Assembly (NCBI RefSeq): GCF_001683915.1
Contig: NZ_LXTT01000077.1
Coordinates: 1 to 61,593, forward strand
Source: Allomuricauda sp. CP2A
Lineage (GTDB): Bacteria; Bacteroidota; Bacteroidia; Flavobacteriales; Flavobacteriaceae
Reading direction: 5' to 3'
Length of the DNA stretch: 61,593 bases
Position numbers and translations under genes: made by a program. The notes beneath the pieces are model-generated. The model did no database searches and had not been told where the DNA came from. It was given only the letters and a program-made list of their open reading frames with translations. Below are positions 45,622 to 54,288 of this stretch, in pieces; positions within the stretch are counted from its first letter, which is position 1, and each line of letters opens with the position of its first letter.

Positions 45622-46740
45622 ATGAACAAGTACGTAAAATATGGCCTGATAACAATTGGAGTCGTTGTGTTGTTGGCCGCAGTGGTATACTTTTTAAAGA
45701 AGAACAGTACTCCACTTAAACTTTACGAAACCGAAACCGTTGAAAAAAAGGACATTACCAATAAAGTAGTGGTAACGGGCAAAGTAATTCCAGAGGAAGA
45801 AATAGAGATCAAACCTCAAATTTCGGGAATCATCGAGAAAATTTATTTGGAAGAAGGAGCCGATGTCAATGCAGGGGACTTAATAGCGGTCATTAAAGTA
45901 GTGCCCAATGAGCAGTCCCTGAACCAAGCAGCAGGAAGGGTTCGAAATGCAGAATTGGCCCTGAACAACACCAAAATTGAGTACGACAGAAACAAAGCTT
46001 TGTTTGATAAGGGAGTCATTTCAAGTCAAGACTTCAATAATTTAAAGCTTACCTATGATCAAGCCGTACAAGAATTGGAGAATGCCCGAGCAGATTACCA
46101 AATCATTCGCAAAGGTTCCGCAGGTGGGTCTTCCAGTGCAAACACCAATATCAGGGCCACGGTAAGTGGAACCCTATTGGAGATTCCCGTTGAGGAAGGA
46201 GATCAGGTAATTCAGAGTAACAACTTCAATGACGGTACCACCATTGCCACCATTGCGGATATGAACAAAATGATCTTTGAAGGTGAAGTGGATGAAGCAG
46301 AGGTAGGTAAGCTGAAAATTGGGATGCCCTTGGTCATCAGCATGGGTGCATTGGATAAGGTGACGTTTCCGGCCAAATTAAAATTCATTGCGCCCAAAGG
46401 TGTTGAAGAAGAAGGCGCAGTGCAGTTTAAAATTGAAGGAGACCTTGTAGTAAACGATAGTACCAATGTGAGAGCCGGATATAGCGCCAATGCCTCCATA
46501 GTCCTTGAAGAAAAGCAAGATGTCCTGTCCATCAAAGAAGCCCTTTTACAATTTGACAAGGATAGCGATGAACCCTATGTTGAGGTACAAGTGGGTGAGA
46601 ATGAGTTTGAAAAAAGAGATGTTGAGCTGGGGATCAGTGACGGTATTGATGTGGAGATTCTTTCCGGTTTGGATGAAGATGACAAGATCAAGGTGTGGAA
46701 CAGGCTCGAGAAGAAAAGTGAAGGAGATTCCAATAGCTAA
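45622..46740 (+). CDS. Efflux periplasmic adaptor (membrane fusion protein), module 2
   Basis: Adaptor of 372 residues, clearly paralogous to the one at 41188: same anchor, ISGIIEKIYLEEGADV, coiled coil and RATVSGTLLEIPVEEGDQV. The two adaptors with their permease pairs suggest a tandem duplication of a permease-permease-adaptor module. Its stop codon overlaps the first possible start of the TolC gene. Confidence 0.92.
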   Translation: MNKYVKYGLITIGVVVLLAAVVYFLKKNSTPLKLYETETVEKKDITNKVVVTGKVIPEEEIEIKPQISGIIEKIYLEEGADVNAGDLIAVIKVVPNEQSLNQAAGRVRNAELALNNTKIEYDRNKALFDKGVISSQDFNNLKLTYDQAVQELENARADYQIIRKGSAGGSSSANTNIRATVSGTLLEIPVEEGDQVIQSNNFNDGTTIATIADMNKMIFEGEVDEAEVGKLKIGMPLVISMGALDKVTFPAKLKFIAPKGVEEEGAVQFKIEGDLVVNDSTNVRAGYSANASIVLEEKQDVLSIKEALLQFDKDSDEPYVEVQVGENEFEKRDVELGISDGIDVEILSGLDEDDKIKVWNRLEKKSEGDSNS

Positions 46741-46787
46741 TGAACCAATCAGTAACTGAAATCAAAAAACGACAAATCAAGAAACGA

Positions 46788-48137
46788 ATGAAAAGTAGTA
46801 TAACGACCTTACTATTGCTGTTCACCATAGTTCTTTCCCATGCGCAAATGCGCAAATGGACCCTACAGGAATGTGTGGAATATGCAGTGGAGAACAATTT
46901 GACCATAGAACAATACGAACTGGATTTGGAAAATGCCAAGATTGACAAATCGGATGCTTTGGGGAATCTATTGCCTGGCCTTAATGGAAACTCAAGCGTA
47001 TCGAGCAATACAGGTTTCTCCATTAATCCAACGAACAACTTGCCTACAAACCAAACGGCCTTAAACGTTAACATGGGACTTAGTTCCAACGTAACCCTGT
47101 TTGATGGTTTGCGGAATATTCATCAGATAAATCGGGCCAAGATCAATGCCATTGCCAATCAATATCGTTTGGACGATTTAAAGGATGACATCCGATTGAG
47201 TGTGGCCAATGCCTATTTGCAGGTGCTTTCCAATAAAGAACAGCTGAAAACATTTAGGGCGCAATATGCGGTCACGGAACAAGATCTGAAACGGACCAAG
47301 GAATTGGTGGAATCCGGAGTGGTGCCACGGGGAGATCTATTGGAAATCGAGGCCACGGCCGCCACTCAGCAACAACAGATTGTAAATGGTGAGGGAATGG
47401 TGTTGATATCCAGAGTGAACCTGGCACAATTGCTGCAGATCACCGATTATGAGAATTTTGACATCGCTGAAGAGGAGTTTCTGATTCCACCTTCTGATAT
47501 CTTGGACAACTCCGCAAAGGTGATTTTTGACAAGGCATTGAGCTTCAGAAACGACATCAAATTTTCGGAATCCAACGTGGAATTGGCCAAAGAAGACCTG
47601 AAAATTGCGAGGGGAGCCTATTATCCTACCGTTTCCGCATTTTTTCAATATGGAACACGGTATTCAGATGTAACCCAGATCCCTGGTGGAAATGGAGTTC
47701 CATATACGCCTAATTTCACTGACCAACTTTGGATATTTGATGGTATCTCCTATGGAGCACAATTGAATATCCCCATTTTTAACGGATGGAGCACAAGGAA
47801 CAATGTAAAGCGTTCCCAAATCAGTTTGGAGAGGGCCAAATTGCAATTTGAGCAGACCAAACTGGATTTGGAGACCAACATTCAACAAGCCTATGTGGAT
47901 GTGAGTACCTTCGAAAAAGCCTATGAAGCTGCAGAAAAAACATTGGAAGCACGGAGATTGGCCTACGAATACGCCAAGGAACGCTATGATGTTGGTTTAA
48001 TGAATGCCTTTGATTTTAGTCAGGCACAAGCCAGGGTAGACAATGCGCAGGCCGATGTGATCCGTACCAAGTACGATTACATTTTCCGTTTAAAGATATT
48101 GGAGTTCTACTTTGGACTTCCTATTTCCTTAAACTAG
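46788..48137 (+). CDS. TolC-family outer membrane efflux protein
   Basis: Outer membrane channel that completes the efflux pump. The ATG at 46788 gives a 449-residue protein with a standard signal peptide (hydrophobic core before SHAQ); an ATG at 46740 overlaps the adaptor stop and adds 16 basic residues, so it remains possible. The mature part begins MRKWTLQECVEYAVENN, typical of TolC. Two repeated halves of coiled-coil helices with short strands follow. Only one TolC is encoded for the two adaptors. Confidence 0.92.
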   Translation: MKSSITTLLLLFTIVLSHAQMRKWTLQECVEYAVENNLTIEQYELDLENAKIDKSDALGNLLPGLNGNSSVSSNTGFSINPTNNLPTNQTALNVNMGLSSNVTLFDGLRNIHQINRAKINAIANQYRLDDLKDDIRLSVANAYLQVLSNKEQLKTFRAQYAVTEQDLKRTKELVESGVVPRGDLLEIEATAATQQQQIVNGEGMVLISRVNLAQLLQITDYENFDIAEEEFLIPPSDILDNSAKVIFDKALSFRNDIKFSESNVELAKEDLKIARGAYYPTVSAFFQYGTRYSDVTQIPGGNGVPYTPNFTDQLWIFDGISYGAQLNIPIFNGWSTRNNVKRSQISLERAKLQFEQTKLDLETNIQQAYVDVSTFEKAYEAAEKTLEARRLAYEYAKERYDVGLMNAFDFSQAQARVDNAQADVIRTKYDYIFRLKILEFYFGLPISLN

Positions 48138-48145
48138 TATCTTTG
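48112..48145 (+). promoter_or_regulatory. Promoter of tsaB inside the end of the TolC gene
   Basis: TTG at 48112-48114 and TATCTTTG at 48138-48145 are 23 bases apart, a full match to the Bacteroidota promoter. Transcription would begin only a few bases before the ATG at 48154. Confidence 0.7.
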
Positions 48146-48153
48146 TGCCCGCC

Positions 48154-48831
48154 ATGGCCATATTACTCAATTTAGAAACAGCAACGACCAATTGTTCGGT
48201 AAGCATTTCCAAAGGAAATGAGGTGATTTCCCTGAAAGAAAACAATGCGATGAGCTATTCGCATTCGGAACAATTGCACCTATTTATCAAAGAAGCCTTG
48301 CAGGAGGCTTCTTTGTCATTTTCAGACTTGAATGCAGTGGCAATCAGTAAAGGACCAGGCTCGTATACCGGATTACGGATAGGAGTTTCCGCTGCCAAGG
48401 GCTTATGTTTTTCGTTAGATCTGCCTTTGATTTCTGTTCCAACTTTGGAAAGTATGGCCCATCAGGTACAATTGGGTGAGGGAGAGTTGGTCATCCCTGT
48501 TTTGGATGCCCGGCGTATGGAGGTCTATTCCGCAGTGTTTGATCATCAGTATCAAGAAATCAGGGAAACCCGTGCAGAGGTCATTGACGAGAATTCCTTT
48601 GCGGATTACGTTTCTGAATATAACGTATATGTGGTGGGCAGTGGAGCCGAAAAGTGCAAAGAGATTTTGGGGTTTCCCTATTTTCATTTTGATGCTTCCA
48701 TAGTGCCATCAGCAAAAGAAATGGCCCCAATTGCCTTTGAAAAGTACAAAAAGGGCCAGTTTGAGAATGTAGCGTATTTTGAACCTTATTATTTAAAGGA
48801 TTTCGTCATTCAGTCCAAAAAGAAAGTTTAA
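48154..48831 (+). CDS. tsaB: TsaB: tRNA threonylcarbamoyladenosine synthesis factor
   Basis: TsaB is the partner of TsaD in adding the t6A modification to tRNAs that read ANN codons. The 225-residue product starts MAILLNLETATTNCSV, typical of the family. SKGPGSYTGLRIGVSAAKGL near residues 67-86 is the conserved core. A GTG at 48145 is the last part of a perfect -7 box, so the ATG at 48154 must be the start. Its stop overlaps the stop of the convergent mscS gene (shared TTAA). Confidence 0.93.
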   Translation: MAILLNLETATTNCSVSISKGNEVISLKENNAMSYSHSEQLHLFIKEALQEASLSFSDLNAVAISKGPGSYTGLRIGVSAAKGLCFSLDLPLISVPTLESMAHQVQLGEGELVIPVLDARRMEVYSAVFDHQYQEIRETRAEVIDENSFADYVSEYNVYVVGSGAEKCKEILGFPYFHFDASIVPSAKEMAPIAFEKYKKGQFENVAYFEPYYLKDFVIQSKKKV

Positions 48832-49655
48832 TCGGTTGGAGCTTGATGCATGACCCGTTGTGGGAATGGAATCTCAATTCCTGCAGCATCAAAACGCAAT
48901 TTTGACTGTTCGATCACATAAAAATGCGCTGGCCAGAATACTTCGTTGGTGGCCCAAAAACGTAAAGTCAAGTTTACGGAACTATCGCCCAATGCGCCCA
49001 CATAAACCTCTGGAGCCGGCTCTGTAAGGATGTCTGGATTATCCGCACATATCTGTAATAGAATATCTTTAGCTTCCTTAATGTTTGAACCATAGCCAAT
49101 ACCCACATCAAATTTATCCCGCCGAATATTTTCCATGTTGTAGTTGACAATGTTGCCGTTGGACAACTGACCGTTGGGAATAATGGCCACTTGATTGCCA
49201 AAAGTGTTCAATTTGGTGTTGAAGATGGAAATTTCCTTAACGGTTCCGTCCACACCTTGGGCAGATATCCAATCCCCAACCTTAAAAGGTTTAAAAATGA
49301 GGATAAGCACCCCTCCCGCAAAATTGGCCAAAGAACCCTGTAGGGCCAAACCAATGGCCAAACCAGCAGCACCCACAATGGCAACCAAGGATGAGGTTTT
49401 TACCCCAAGCTGGGTCACTACAAGCACAAAGAGTACCACTTTTAGAGCTATACTGAAAAAGCTCTGCAAAAAGGTTTCCAAGGTTTCATCATAATCTTTT
49501 TTCTCAAAAAAGCGTTTTATGAGCTTATTGATAAACCGTATGATCCATAGACCAAGGAAAAAAATGACAATGGCCAGAACAAGATTGGGTAAAACCCCTA
49601 TGGCCCATTCAACACCTTTATCGATATACTCTTGGTAATTTTTTATTTCTTCCAT
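48828..49655 (-). CDS. Small-conductance mechanosensitive channel (MscS family)
   Basis: MscS-type channel that releases solutes under osmotic downshock. The 275-residue protein has three N-terminal helices. The third, pore-lining helix is visible as GAAGLAIGLALQGSLANFAGG near residues 95-115 with the glycine/alanine pattern of MscS. A beta domain (FKVGDWISAQGVDGTVKEI) and an alpha/beta C-terminal domain follow. It stands alone, convergent with tsaB. Confidence 0.94.
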   Translation of the reverse strand: MEEIKNYQEYIDKGVEWAIGVLPNLVLAIVIFFLGLWIIRFINKLIKRFFEKKDYDETLETFLQSFFSIALKVVLFVLVVTQLGVKTSSLVAIVGAAGLAIGLALQGSLANFAGGVLILIFKPFKVGDWISAQGVDGTVKEISIFNTKLNTFGNQVAIIPNGQLSNGNIVNYNMENIRRDKFDVGIGYGSNIKEAKDILLQICADNPDILTEPAPEVYVGALGDSSVNLTLRFWATNEVFWPAHFYVIEQSKLRFDAAGIEIPFPQRVMHQAPTD

Positions 49656-49735
49656 AAAAATGTAATGTTTTGTGGTAACTTAAATGAAAATCCTTTAATA
49701 GTCAAGAATGCCCTTTTTAAACAAATGTTAACCTT

Positions 49736-51850
49736 TTAGTTGAAGGATTGGATTTGTTGTAAGACTTCTTTGGAAGTGGTCACGGGCAATTTGCAGGTCC
49801 CCTCAATACAGACATAGGCATAGGTTTCCCCATCCACATATCTATTTTCCAATAGTTCAAGGTTGCCCTCTTGCTTGGACCCGACCAAAATGCTGTTGGG
49901 CAAATACGTCTTGGCTACTTCTTTGCCCAGGGATTTGTAGTTTTCGCCCACCAAGGCTATTTCATAAAAATTTTGGTTTTCGTACAAAACCACGTGCAAC
50001 CAATTGGCAAAACCTTGGGCACTCCGGTCAAAGTCCTTTTGTACATTGATGACCATCTGTTTGGCAATGTCGCCATACCCTTCTTTTGGATATAGTTTAT
50101 GGAATTTGAGCAGATTTTTGGCCATGATGGAATTGGAGGCCGAGATAACATTATCACTGGTTTCAATACTTCTACGGATCAAGGAATGGTCCTCGTCCGA
50201 AGTAAAGAAGAACATCCCCGACTCCTTATCCATAAAATGCACCTTGGAATAGTCCAGCAGTTTTTTGGAATGATCGAGCCATTTTTCATCAAAAGTGACT
50301 TCGTAAAGGGCCAAATATGCCTCAATCACAGCCGCATAATCTTCCAAAAAGGCATTGATGCTGCTTTTCCCTTCTTTATGGTTCCTGAAGAGCGAATGGT
50401 CATCTTTGATCATTTCCGCTTCAATAAACCGTGCATTTTTCAGCGCCATGTCCAAATATTCGTCTTTGCCCAAATAGCGATAGGCATCCACAAGCCCTTT
50501 TAACATCAATCCGTTCCAAGAGGTGAGTATTTTATCATCCAATCGGGGTTTGGAACGTTTGGCCCGTTCTGCTTTTAAGATGCTCAGGGCATTTTCCATT
50601 TTGGATTTCAATTCGGAAACCGAAATATTGAATTTTTCAGCAATTTCTTCATCAGATTTGTCCTTGATCAAGACATAATTTCCGTCTTCCCATAAACCAT
50701 AGGAATTGATGTTGAAATACGCTTGGAAGAGATCATAGTCACCTCCCAGCAATTGGGTCAGTTCTTCTTTGGTCCAGACATAATAGGCCCCTTCTTCCAA
50801 TTCGCCCTGCTCGTTAAGGCTATCGGCATCCAATGAGGAATAAAAGCCCCCATTTTCATCCCAAAGTTCTTCCTGCACAAATGCAATGGTCTCATCAACC
50901 ACTTCCTTGTACATCTCATTTTTGGTCACTGCATAGGCTTTGGCGTACAAACTCGTCAATTGTCCGTTGTCATAGAGCATTTTTTCAAAATGGGGCACAT
51001 GCCAGGTGGTGTCCACCGCATATCTTGAAAATCCTCCACCCACATGATCATAAACACCTCCATAGGCCATTCTTCTAAGGGTGGTGTTCACCTGTTCCAT
51101 GAGTTCCGGTTTGTCGTTCATGGTGGCGTAGTGCAACAGAAAATCCCAATTGTTGGGCATCATAAATTTTGGAGCACGTTTGTATCCGCCCAAGAAAGAG
51201 TCAAAATGCAGGGACCAATTGGCAACTGCTGCGTCCAGTTGATCCAGATTGTATACATCCGAATCTGCGGAATTTTCAACCAGATTGATGGCATGGATGC
51301 CCTTGGCCAGGTCGGCGGCATATTGGGTGACCCTTGATCGGTCATTTTTGTAGAGTTCGGTCAATTGCTGAAGGGATTTCACCCAATTCTCTTTGGGAAC
51401 ATAGGTGGCGCCCCAAAACGGTCTTCCATCGGGCAGCGCCACAATGTTGAGGGGCCAACCGCCGTTGCCGGACATCATTTGGATGGCGTCCATGTAGATT
51501 TGGTCCACATCGGGTCGTTCCTCCCGATCTATTTTGATGTTGATAAAGTTCTCGTTCATCATTTGGGCCACTTCCTCATCCTCAAAACATTCCTTTTCCA
51601 TGACATGGCACCAATGGCAGGCGGCATAACCGATGCTTATGAGCAAAGGTTTGTCCTCTTTTTGGGCACGTTCCAAGACTTCGGGATGCCATGCTTCCCA
51701 GTTTACGGGATTATGGGCATGTTGTAAAAGATATGGACTGGTCTCGTTGATGAGGGCGTTGGTATGTTTGTGGGTCACGTTGTCGGATTTTTGCTTACAA
51801 CCAAAAAAGAAAAGGGGCAAAACCAATATAATTATGATTCTTTTCAGCAT
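49736..51850 (-). CDS. DUF255 thioredoxin-domain lipoprotein (YyaL/SSP411 family)
   Basis: Protein of 704 residues with a lipoprotein signal (cysteine in FFFGCKQK). Residues about 30-190 form a thioredoxin-like DUF255 domain with ETSPYLLQHAHNPVNW and the redox motif CHWCHVM. The rest forms an alpha/alpha toroid similar to N-acylglucosamine 2-epimerase and other six-hairpin enzymes, with GGVYDHVGGGFSRYAVD and PHFEKMLYDNGQL. The family is widespread but its reaction is unknown. The lipoprotein form places it in the periplasm or outer membrane, which differs from the usual cytoplasmic YyaL. Confidence 0.9.
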   Translation of the reverse strand: MLKRIIIILVLPLFFFGCKQKSDNVTHKHTNALINETSPYLLQHAHNPVNWEAWHPEVLERAQKEDKPLLISIGYAACHWCHVMEKECFEDEEVAQMMNENFINIKIDREERPDVDQIYMDAIQMMSGNGGWPLNIVALPDGRPFWGATYVPKENWVKSLQQLTELYKNDRSRVTQYAADLAKGIHAINLVENSADSDVYNLDQLDAAVANWSLHFDSFLGGYKRAPKFMMPNNWDFLLHYATMNDKPELMEQVNTTLRRMAYGGVYDHVGGGFSRYAVDTTWHVPHFEKMLYDNGQLTSLYAKAYAVTKNEMYKEVVDETIAFVQEELWDENGGFYSSLDADSLNEQGELEEGAYYVWTKEELTQLLGGDYDLFQAYFNINSYGLWEDGNYVLIKDKSDEEIAEKFNISVSELKSKMENALSILKAERAKRSKPRLDDKILTSWNGLMLKGLVDAYRYLGKDEYLDMALKNARFIEAEMIKDDHSLFRNHKEGKSSINAFLEDYAAVIEAYLALYEVTFDEKWLDHSKKLLDYSKVHFMDKESGMFFFTSDEDHSLIRRSIETSDNVISASNSIMAKNLLKFHKLYPKEGYGDIAKQMVINVQKDFDRSAQGFANWLHVVLYENQNFYEIALVGENYKSLGKEVAKTYLPNSILVGSKQEGNLELLENRYVDGETYAYVCIEGTCKLPVTTSKEVLQQIQSFN

Positions 51851-51865
51851 AGATTTTTTTTGAAC

Positions 51866-51892
51866 ATAAAAAAAGCGCCCATTACGGGCGCT
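51866..51892 (-). terminator. Rho-independent terminator of the dodecin gene
   Basis: A perfect 7-bp stem (AGCGCCC / GGGCGCT, 5-base loop) with an A-run on the plus strand, that is a T-run at the end of the minus-strand transcript. It is 22 bases after the dodecin stop. Confidence 0.85.
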
Positions 51893-51913
51893 ATCTTGTA
51901 CATTGCCCTTGGG

Positions 51914-52114
51914 TTATTGCACCTCAAAGGTAATTTTGACATTGACTCTGTAGTTGTCAATTTTTCCGTCCGTTACCGTAGCACTTTGCTCGTTGATGTA
52001 GACGGAACGAATATTCTTCACCGATTTAGTCGCTTGGGCCAATGCATTTTTGGTTGCATCTTCCCAGCTTTTATCGGAATTTGCTAATACTTCAATTACT
52101 TTTAAAACTGCCAT
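51914..52114 (-). CDS. Dodecin-family protein
   Basis: A 66-residue protein matching dodecins, small dodecameric shells that store flavins. MAVLKVIEVLANSDKSWEDA and the C-terminal NYRVNVKITFEV are characteristic. It is a single gene with its own terminator. Confidence 0.92.
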   Translation of the reverse strand: MAVLKVIEVLANSDKSWEDATKNALAQATKSVKNIRSVYINEQSATVTDGKIDNYRVNVKITFEVQ

Positions 52115-52183
52115 GGTAGTGATTTTTAAATTTATTCAATTTAACAAAAATTGACCACAATAGTGATAAGAAAGACTTAAAAA

Positions 52184-53080
52184 TCAGCCATTGAGCGCAA
52201 CAACTTCCCGGATTTTGTCACCCATCATATTCTTCAGCATGGTCTCAATACCATTTTTGAGGGTAAAGGTGGAAGAAGGGCAACCGCTACAGGCACCCTG
52301 AAGGATAACACTTACCGTTCGGCTTTCTTCTTCATAGGATTGGAACATGATGTTTCCACCATCACTGGCCACAGCCGGTTTTACGTATTCCTCCAGAATA
52401 TCGATGATCTGTTGTGAAGTGTCATCATACTGGGTTTGGGCAGCACCTTTACCGGTGCTTTCTTTGGTTTTTTCTATGGCCTCAGCAGAAATGACTTCCT
52501 TGCCATCGCCCAAAAAATCCCGGATAAACTCACGCAGTTGCATGGTGATTTCCTCCCAATCGGCAACTTCGTATTTTGAGACGGAAACATAATTCTCATC
52601 AAAAAACACCTCTTTTACAAAAGGAAACTGAAATAGCTCCTGGGCCAAGGGGGAATCTTTGGCCTCATCAATGTTTTTGAACTCGAACGTGGTGGGCACA
52701 ATGCGCTTGTTGCAGACAAATTTCATGGCTGCGGGGTTGGGGGTTACCTCGGCATATACCGTAATGGGTTCCTTTTTCTGGCTCAGTTCCTCATGGACCA
52801 CTGGCTCTCCGGCATTGAGGTATTCCACCAATTGCTGGGCCACTTCATCCTTTACATCATCCCACTCCACAATATCATAACGCTCCAACGCAATGAAGTT
52901 TCCTGAGATATAAACCGTCTTTATAAACGGAAGGTAGAACAGTTGTTGGGCCAACGGTGAATTTTTGGCCTCATCTATATTTTTATACTCATAATTGCCC
53001 TTTACCAAAAAGTGGTTGGCCTCCAGTTTTATGATCTTTGGGTTGTTGGTGGCAATTATGGTGATGTTGTATTCTTTCAT
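52184..53080 (-). CDS. Nfu-type Fe-S cluster scaffold with two N-terminal Nfu_N domains
   Basis: Iron-sulfur carrier protein of 298 residues. The C-terminal NifU-like domain (about 215-298) holds the cluster-binding CxxC in GACSGCPSSTFTLKNGIE. Before it come two tandem copies of the Nfu N-terminal domain (about 5-90 and 105-195), recognisable by the repeated NIDEAKNSPLAQQLF and NIDEAKDSPLAQELF. Most Nfu proteins have only one. The ATG at 53080 is chosen because the open frame upstream covers the -7 promoter box (53096-53103). Confidence 0.93.
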   Translation of the reverse strand: MKEYNITIIATNNPKIIKLEANHFLVKGNYEYKNIDEAKNSPLAQQLFYLPFIKTVYISGNFIALERYDIVEWDDVKDEVAQQLVEYLNAGEPVVHEELSQKKEPITVYAEVTPNPAAMKFVCNKRIVPTTFEFKNIDEAKDSPLAQELFQFPFVKEVFFDENYVSVSKYEVADWEEITMQLREFIRDFLGDGKEVISAEAIEKTKESTGKGAAQTQYDDTSQQIIDILEEYVKPAVASDGGNIMFQSYEEESRTVSVILQGACSGCPSSTFTLKNGIETMLKNMMGDKIREVVALNG

Positions 53081-53095
53081 GGCGAATCTTTCCTG

Positions 53096-53126
53096 CAAAA
53101 ATACCAATAGTTAGCTTGCGTTGCAA
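53096..53126 (-). promoter_or_regulatory. Promoter of the Nfu-type gene
   Basis: On the minus strand, TTG (plus 53124-53126) and TATTTTTG (plus 53096-53103) are 20 bases apart, a perfect Bacteroidota promoter. It fixes the start codon at 53080. Confidence 0.75.
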
Positions 53127-53208
53127 AATAATATAATAATGTGTCCCATGAACCGTTATTTAAGTGTTTAATTATATTCAAACCTCAATTTTAGCCCAAA
53201 ATCGTCAC

Positions 53209-54204
53209 ATGAGACGTTACCTAACCTCAATCGTCATCACCCTGTTTTTTGGGCTAGCAGCCAAAGCTCAAGAAGGTATCCCGGTTTATTTTGATTATTT
53301 GGCGGACAACTACTATTTGGTCTACCCTTCCATGGCAGGAATTGCCGAGGGAACCAAAATACGCCTTACCGCACGAAAACAGTGGTTCAATGTGGACGAG
53401 GCTCCCAGTTTGCAAACATTCAATATTAATTCCAGAGTGGGGTCGCGTAGCGGTGTCGGGGGGATTATTTTCAACGATGCCAACGGCTACCATTCCCAAA
53501 CGGGGTTTAAGGCCACCTATGCCCACCATTTGCAATTAGCAGGGGATTTTAGGACCCTGAACCAGTTGTCCTTTGGATTGAGTGCCGGGGTAATATTGAG
53601 CAGTTTGGATGAAACCGAGTTTCAATCGGTAATACCCGATCCCGTGATTACCGGGGTAAAGAATACCACAAGTTACTTTAATGTGGACTTGGGTGCATCG
53701 TACAATCTTTTTGAGTTCTATGCCCATGCCGCCATCTTGAATATTTTGGGAAGCGGGCGTGACCTCTATACCGCAGCAGAATTTGATAATTTACGGAGAT
53801 ACTTGCTTTCCGTGGGCTATGTTTTTGGAAATAGCACCCGGATAGAGCCTTCCATCTTGTTTCAAATGACCGATTTTACCAAGGAAAAGACCATCGACTT
53901 GAATGCCAAGGTCTATAAAGATGTAAGTTTTGGGACCGTTTGGGCCGGGTTGTCGTACCGAAGAAGTTTTGATGGTGCCCAATTTCAGACCAATGGTGGT
54001 TTTGGGGAACAGCGATTGCAGTTGTTTACTCCGATCATTGGCGTGAATGTGAACCGATTTTTGTTCTCCTATAACTATTCCTACCAATCTGGCGATATCC
54101 GCTTTGACAATGGAGGATTCCATCAAATTACTTTGGGGTATGAATTTGGACAGAGCGATCAAGGCAAGCGATACGATTGTTATTGCCCGGCTGCCAATAA
54201 CTAG
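53209..54204 (+). CDS. PorP/SprF-family type IX secretion outer membrane protein
   Basis: Predicted outer membrane beta-barrel of 331 residues. The ATG at 53209 gives a signal peptide (hydrophobic core before AKAQ); a GTG/ATG region further upstream adds 15 polar residues. The family pattern is visible: FDYLADNYYLVYPSMAGI, then TARKQWFNVDEAP and GVGGIIFNDANGYHSQTG, and alternating strands to the end. PorP/SprF proteins usually anchor a type B C-terminal-domain substrate encoded next to them; no such large partner lies beside this one. sprA is 22 kb upstream. Confidence 0.88.
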   Translation: MRRYLTSIVITLFFGLAAKAQEGIPVYFDYLADNYYLVYPSMAGIAEGTKIRLTARKQWFNVDEAPSLQTFNINSRVGSRSGVGGIIFNDANGYHSQTGFKATYAHHLQLAGDFRTLNQLSFGLSAGVILSSLDETEFQSVIPDPVITGVKNTTSYFNVDLGASYNLFEFYAHAAILNILGSGRDLYTAAEFDNLRRYLLSVGYVFGNSTRIEPSILFQMTDFTKEKTIDLNAKVYKDVSFGTVWAGLSYRRSFDGAQFQTNGGFGEQRLQLFTPIIGVNVNRFLFSYNYSYQSGDIRFDNGGFHQITLGYEFGQSDQGKRYDCYCPAANN

Positions 54205-54214
54205 TGGCATGTTC

Positions 54215-54275
54215 GATGTCACATCGAGCGCAGTCGAGATGTCTTAAAGGTTCTCGACTGCGCTCGAACTGACAT
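54215..54275. repeat. REP-like doublet between convergent genes
   Basis: The two arms, 54218-54239 (core TCGAGCGCAGTCGAGA) and 54252-54273 (core TCTCGACTGCGCTCGA), are inverted with a 12-base spacer. It is the cleanest example of the family in the window. It lies between the stop codons of porP/sprF and the vWA gene and could serve as a two-way terminator. Confidence 0.85.
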
Positions 54276-54288
54276 TTTTATCAAAAGT

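Noticed and set aside
46740..46787. Earlier start for the TolC gene overlapping the adaptor stop
   Set aside because: It would add 16 basic residues ahead of a normal signal peptide; kept only as an alternative.
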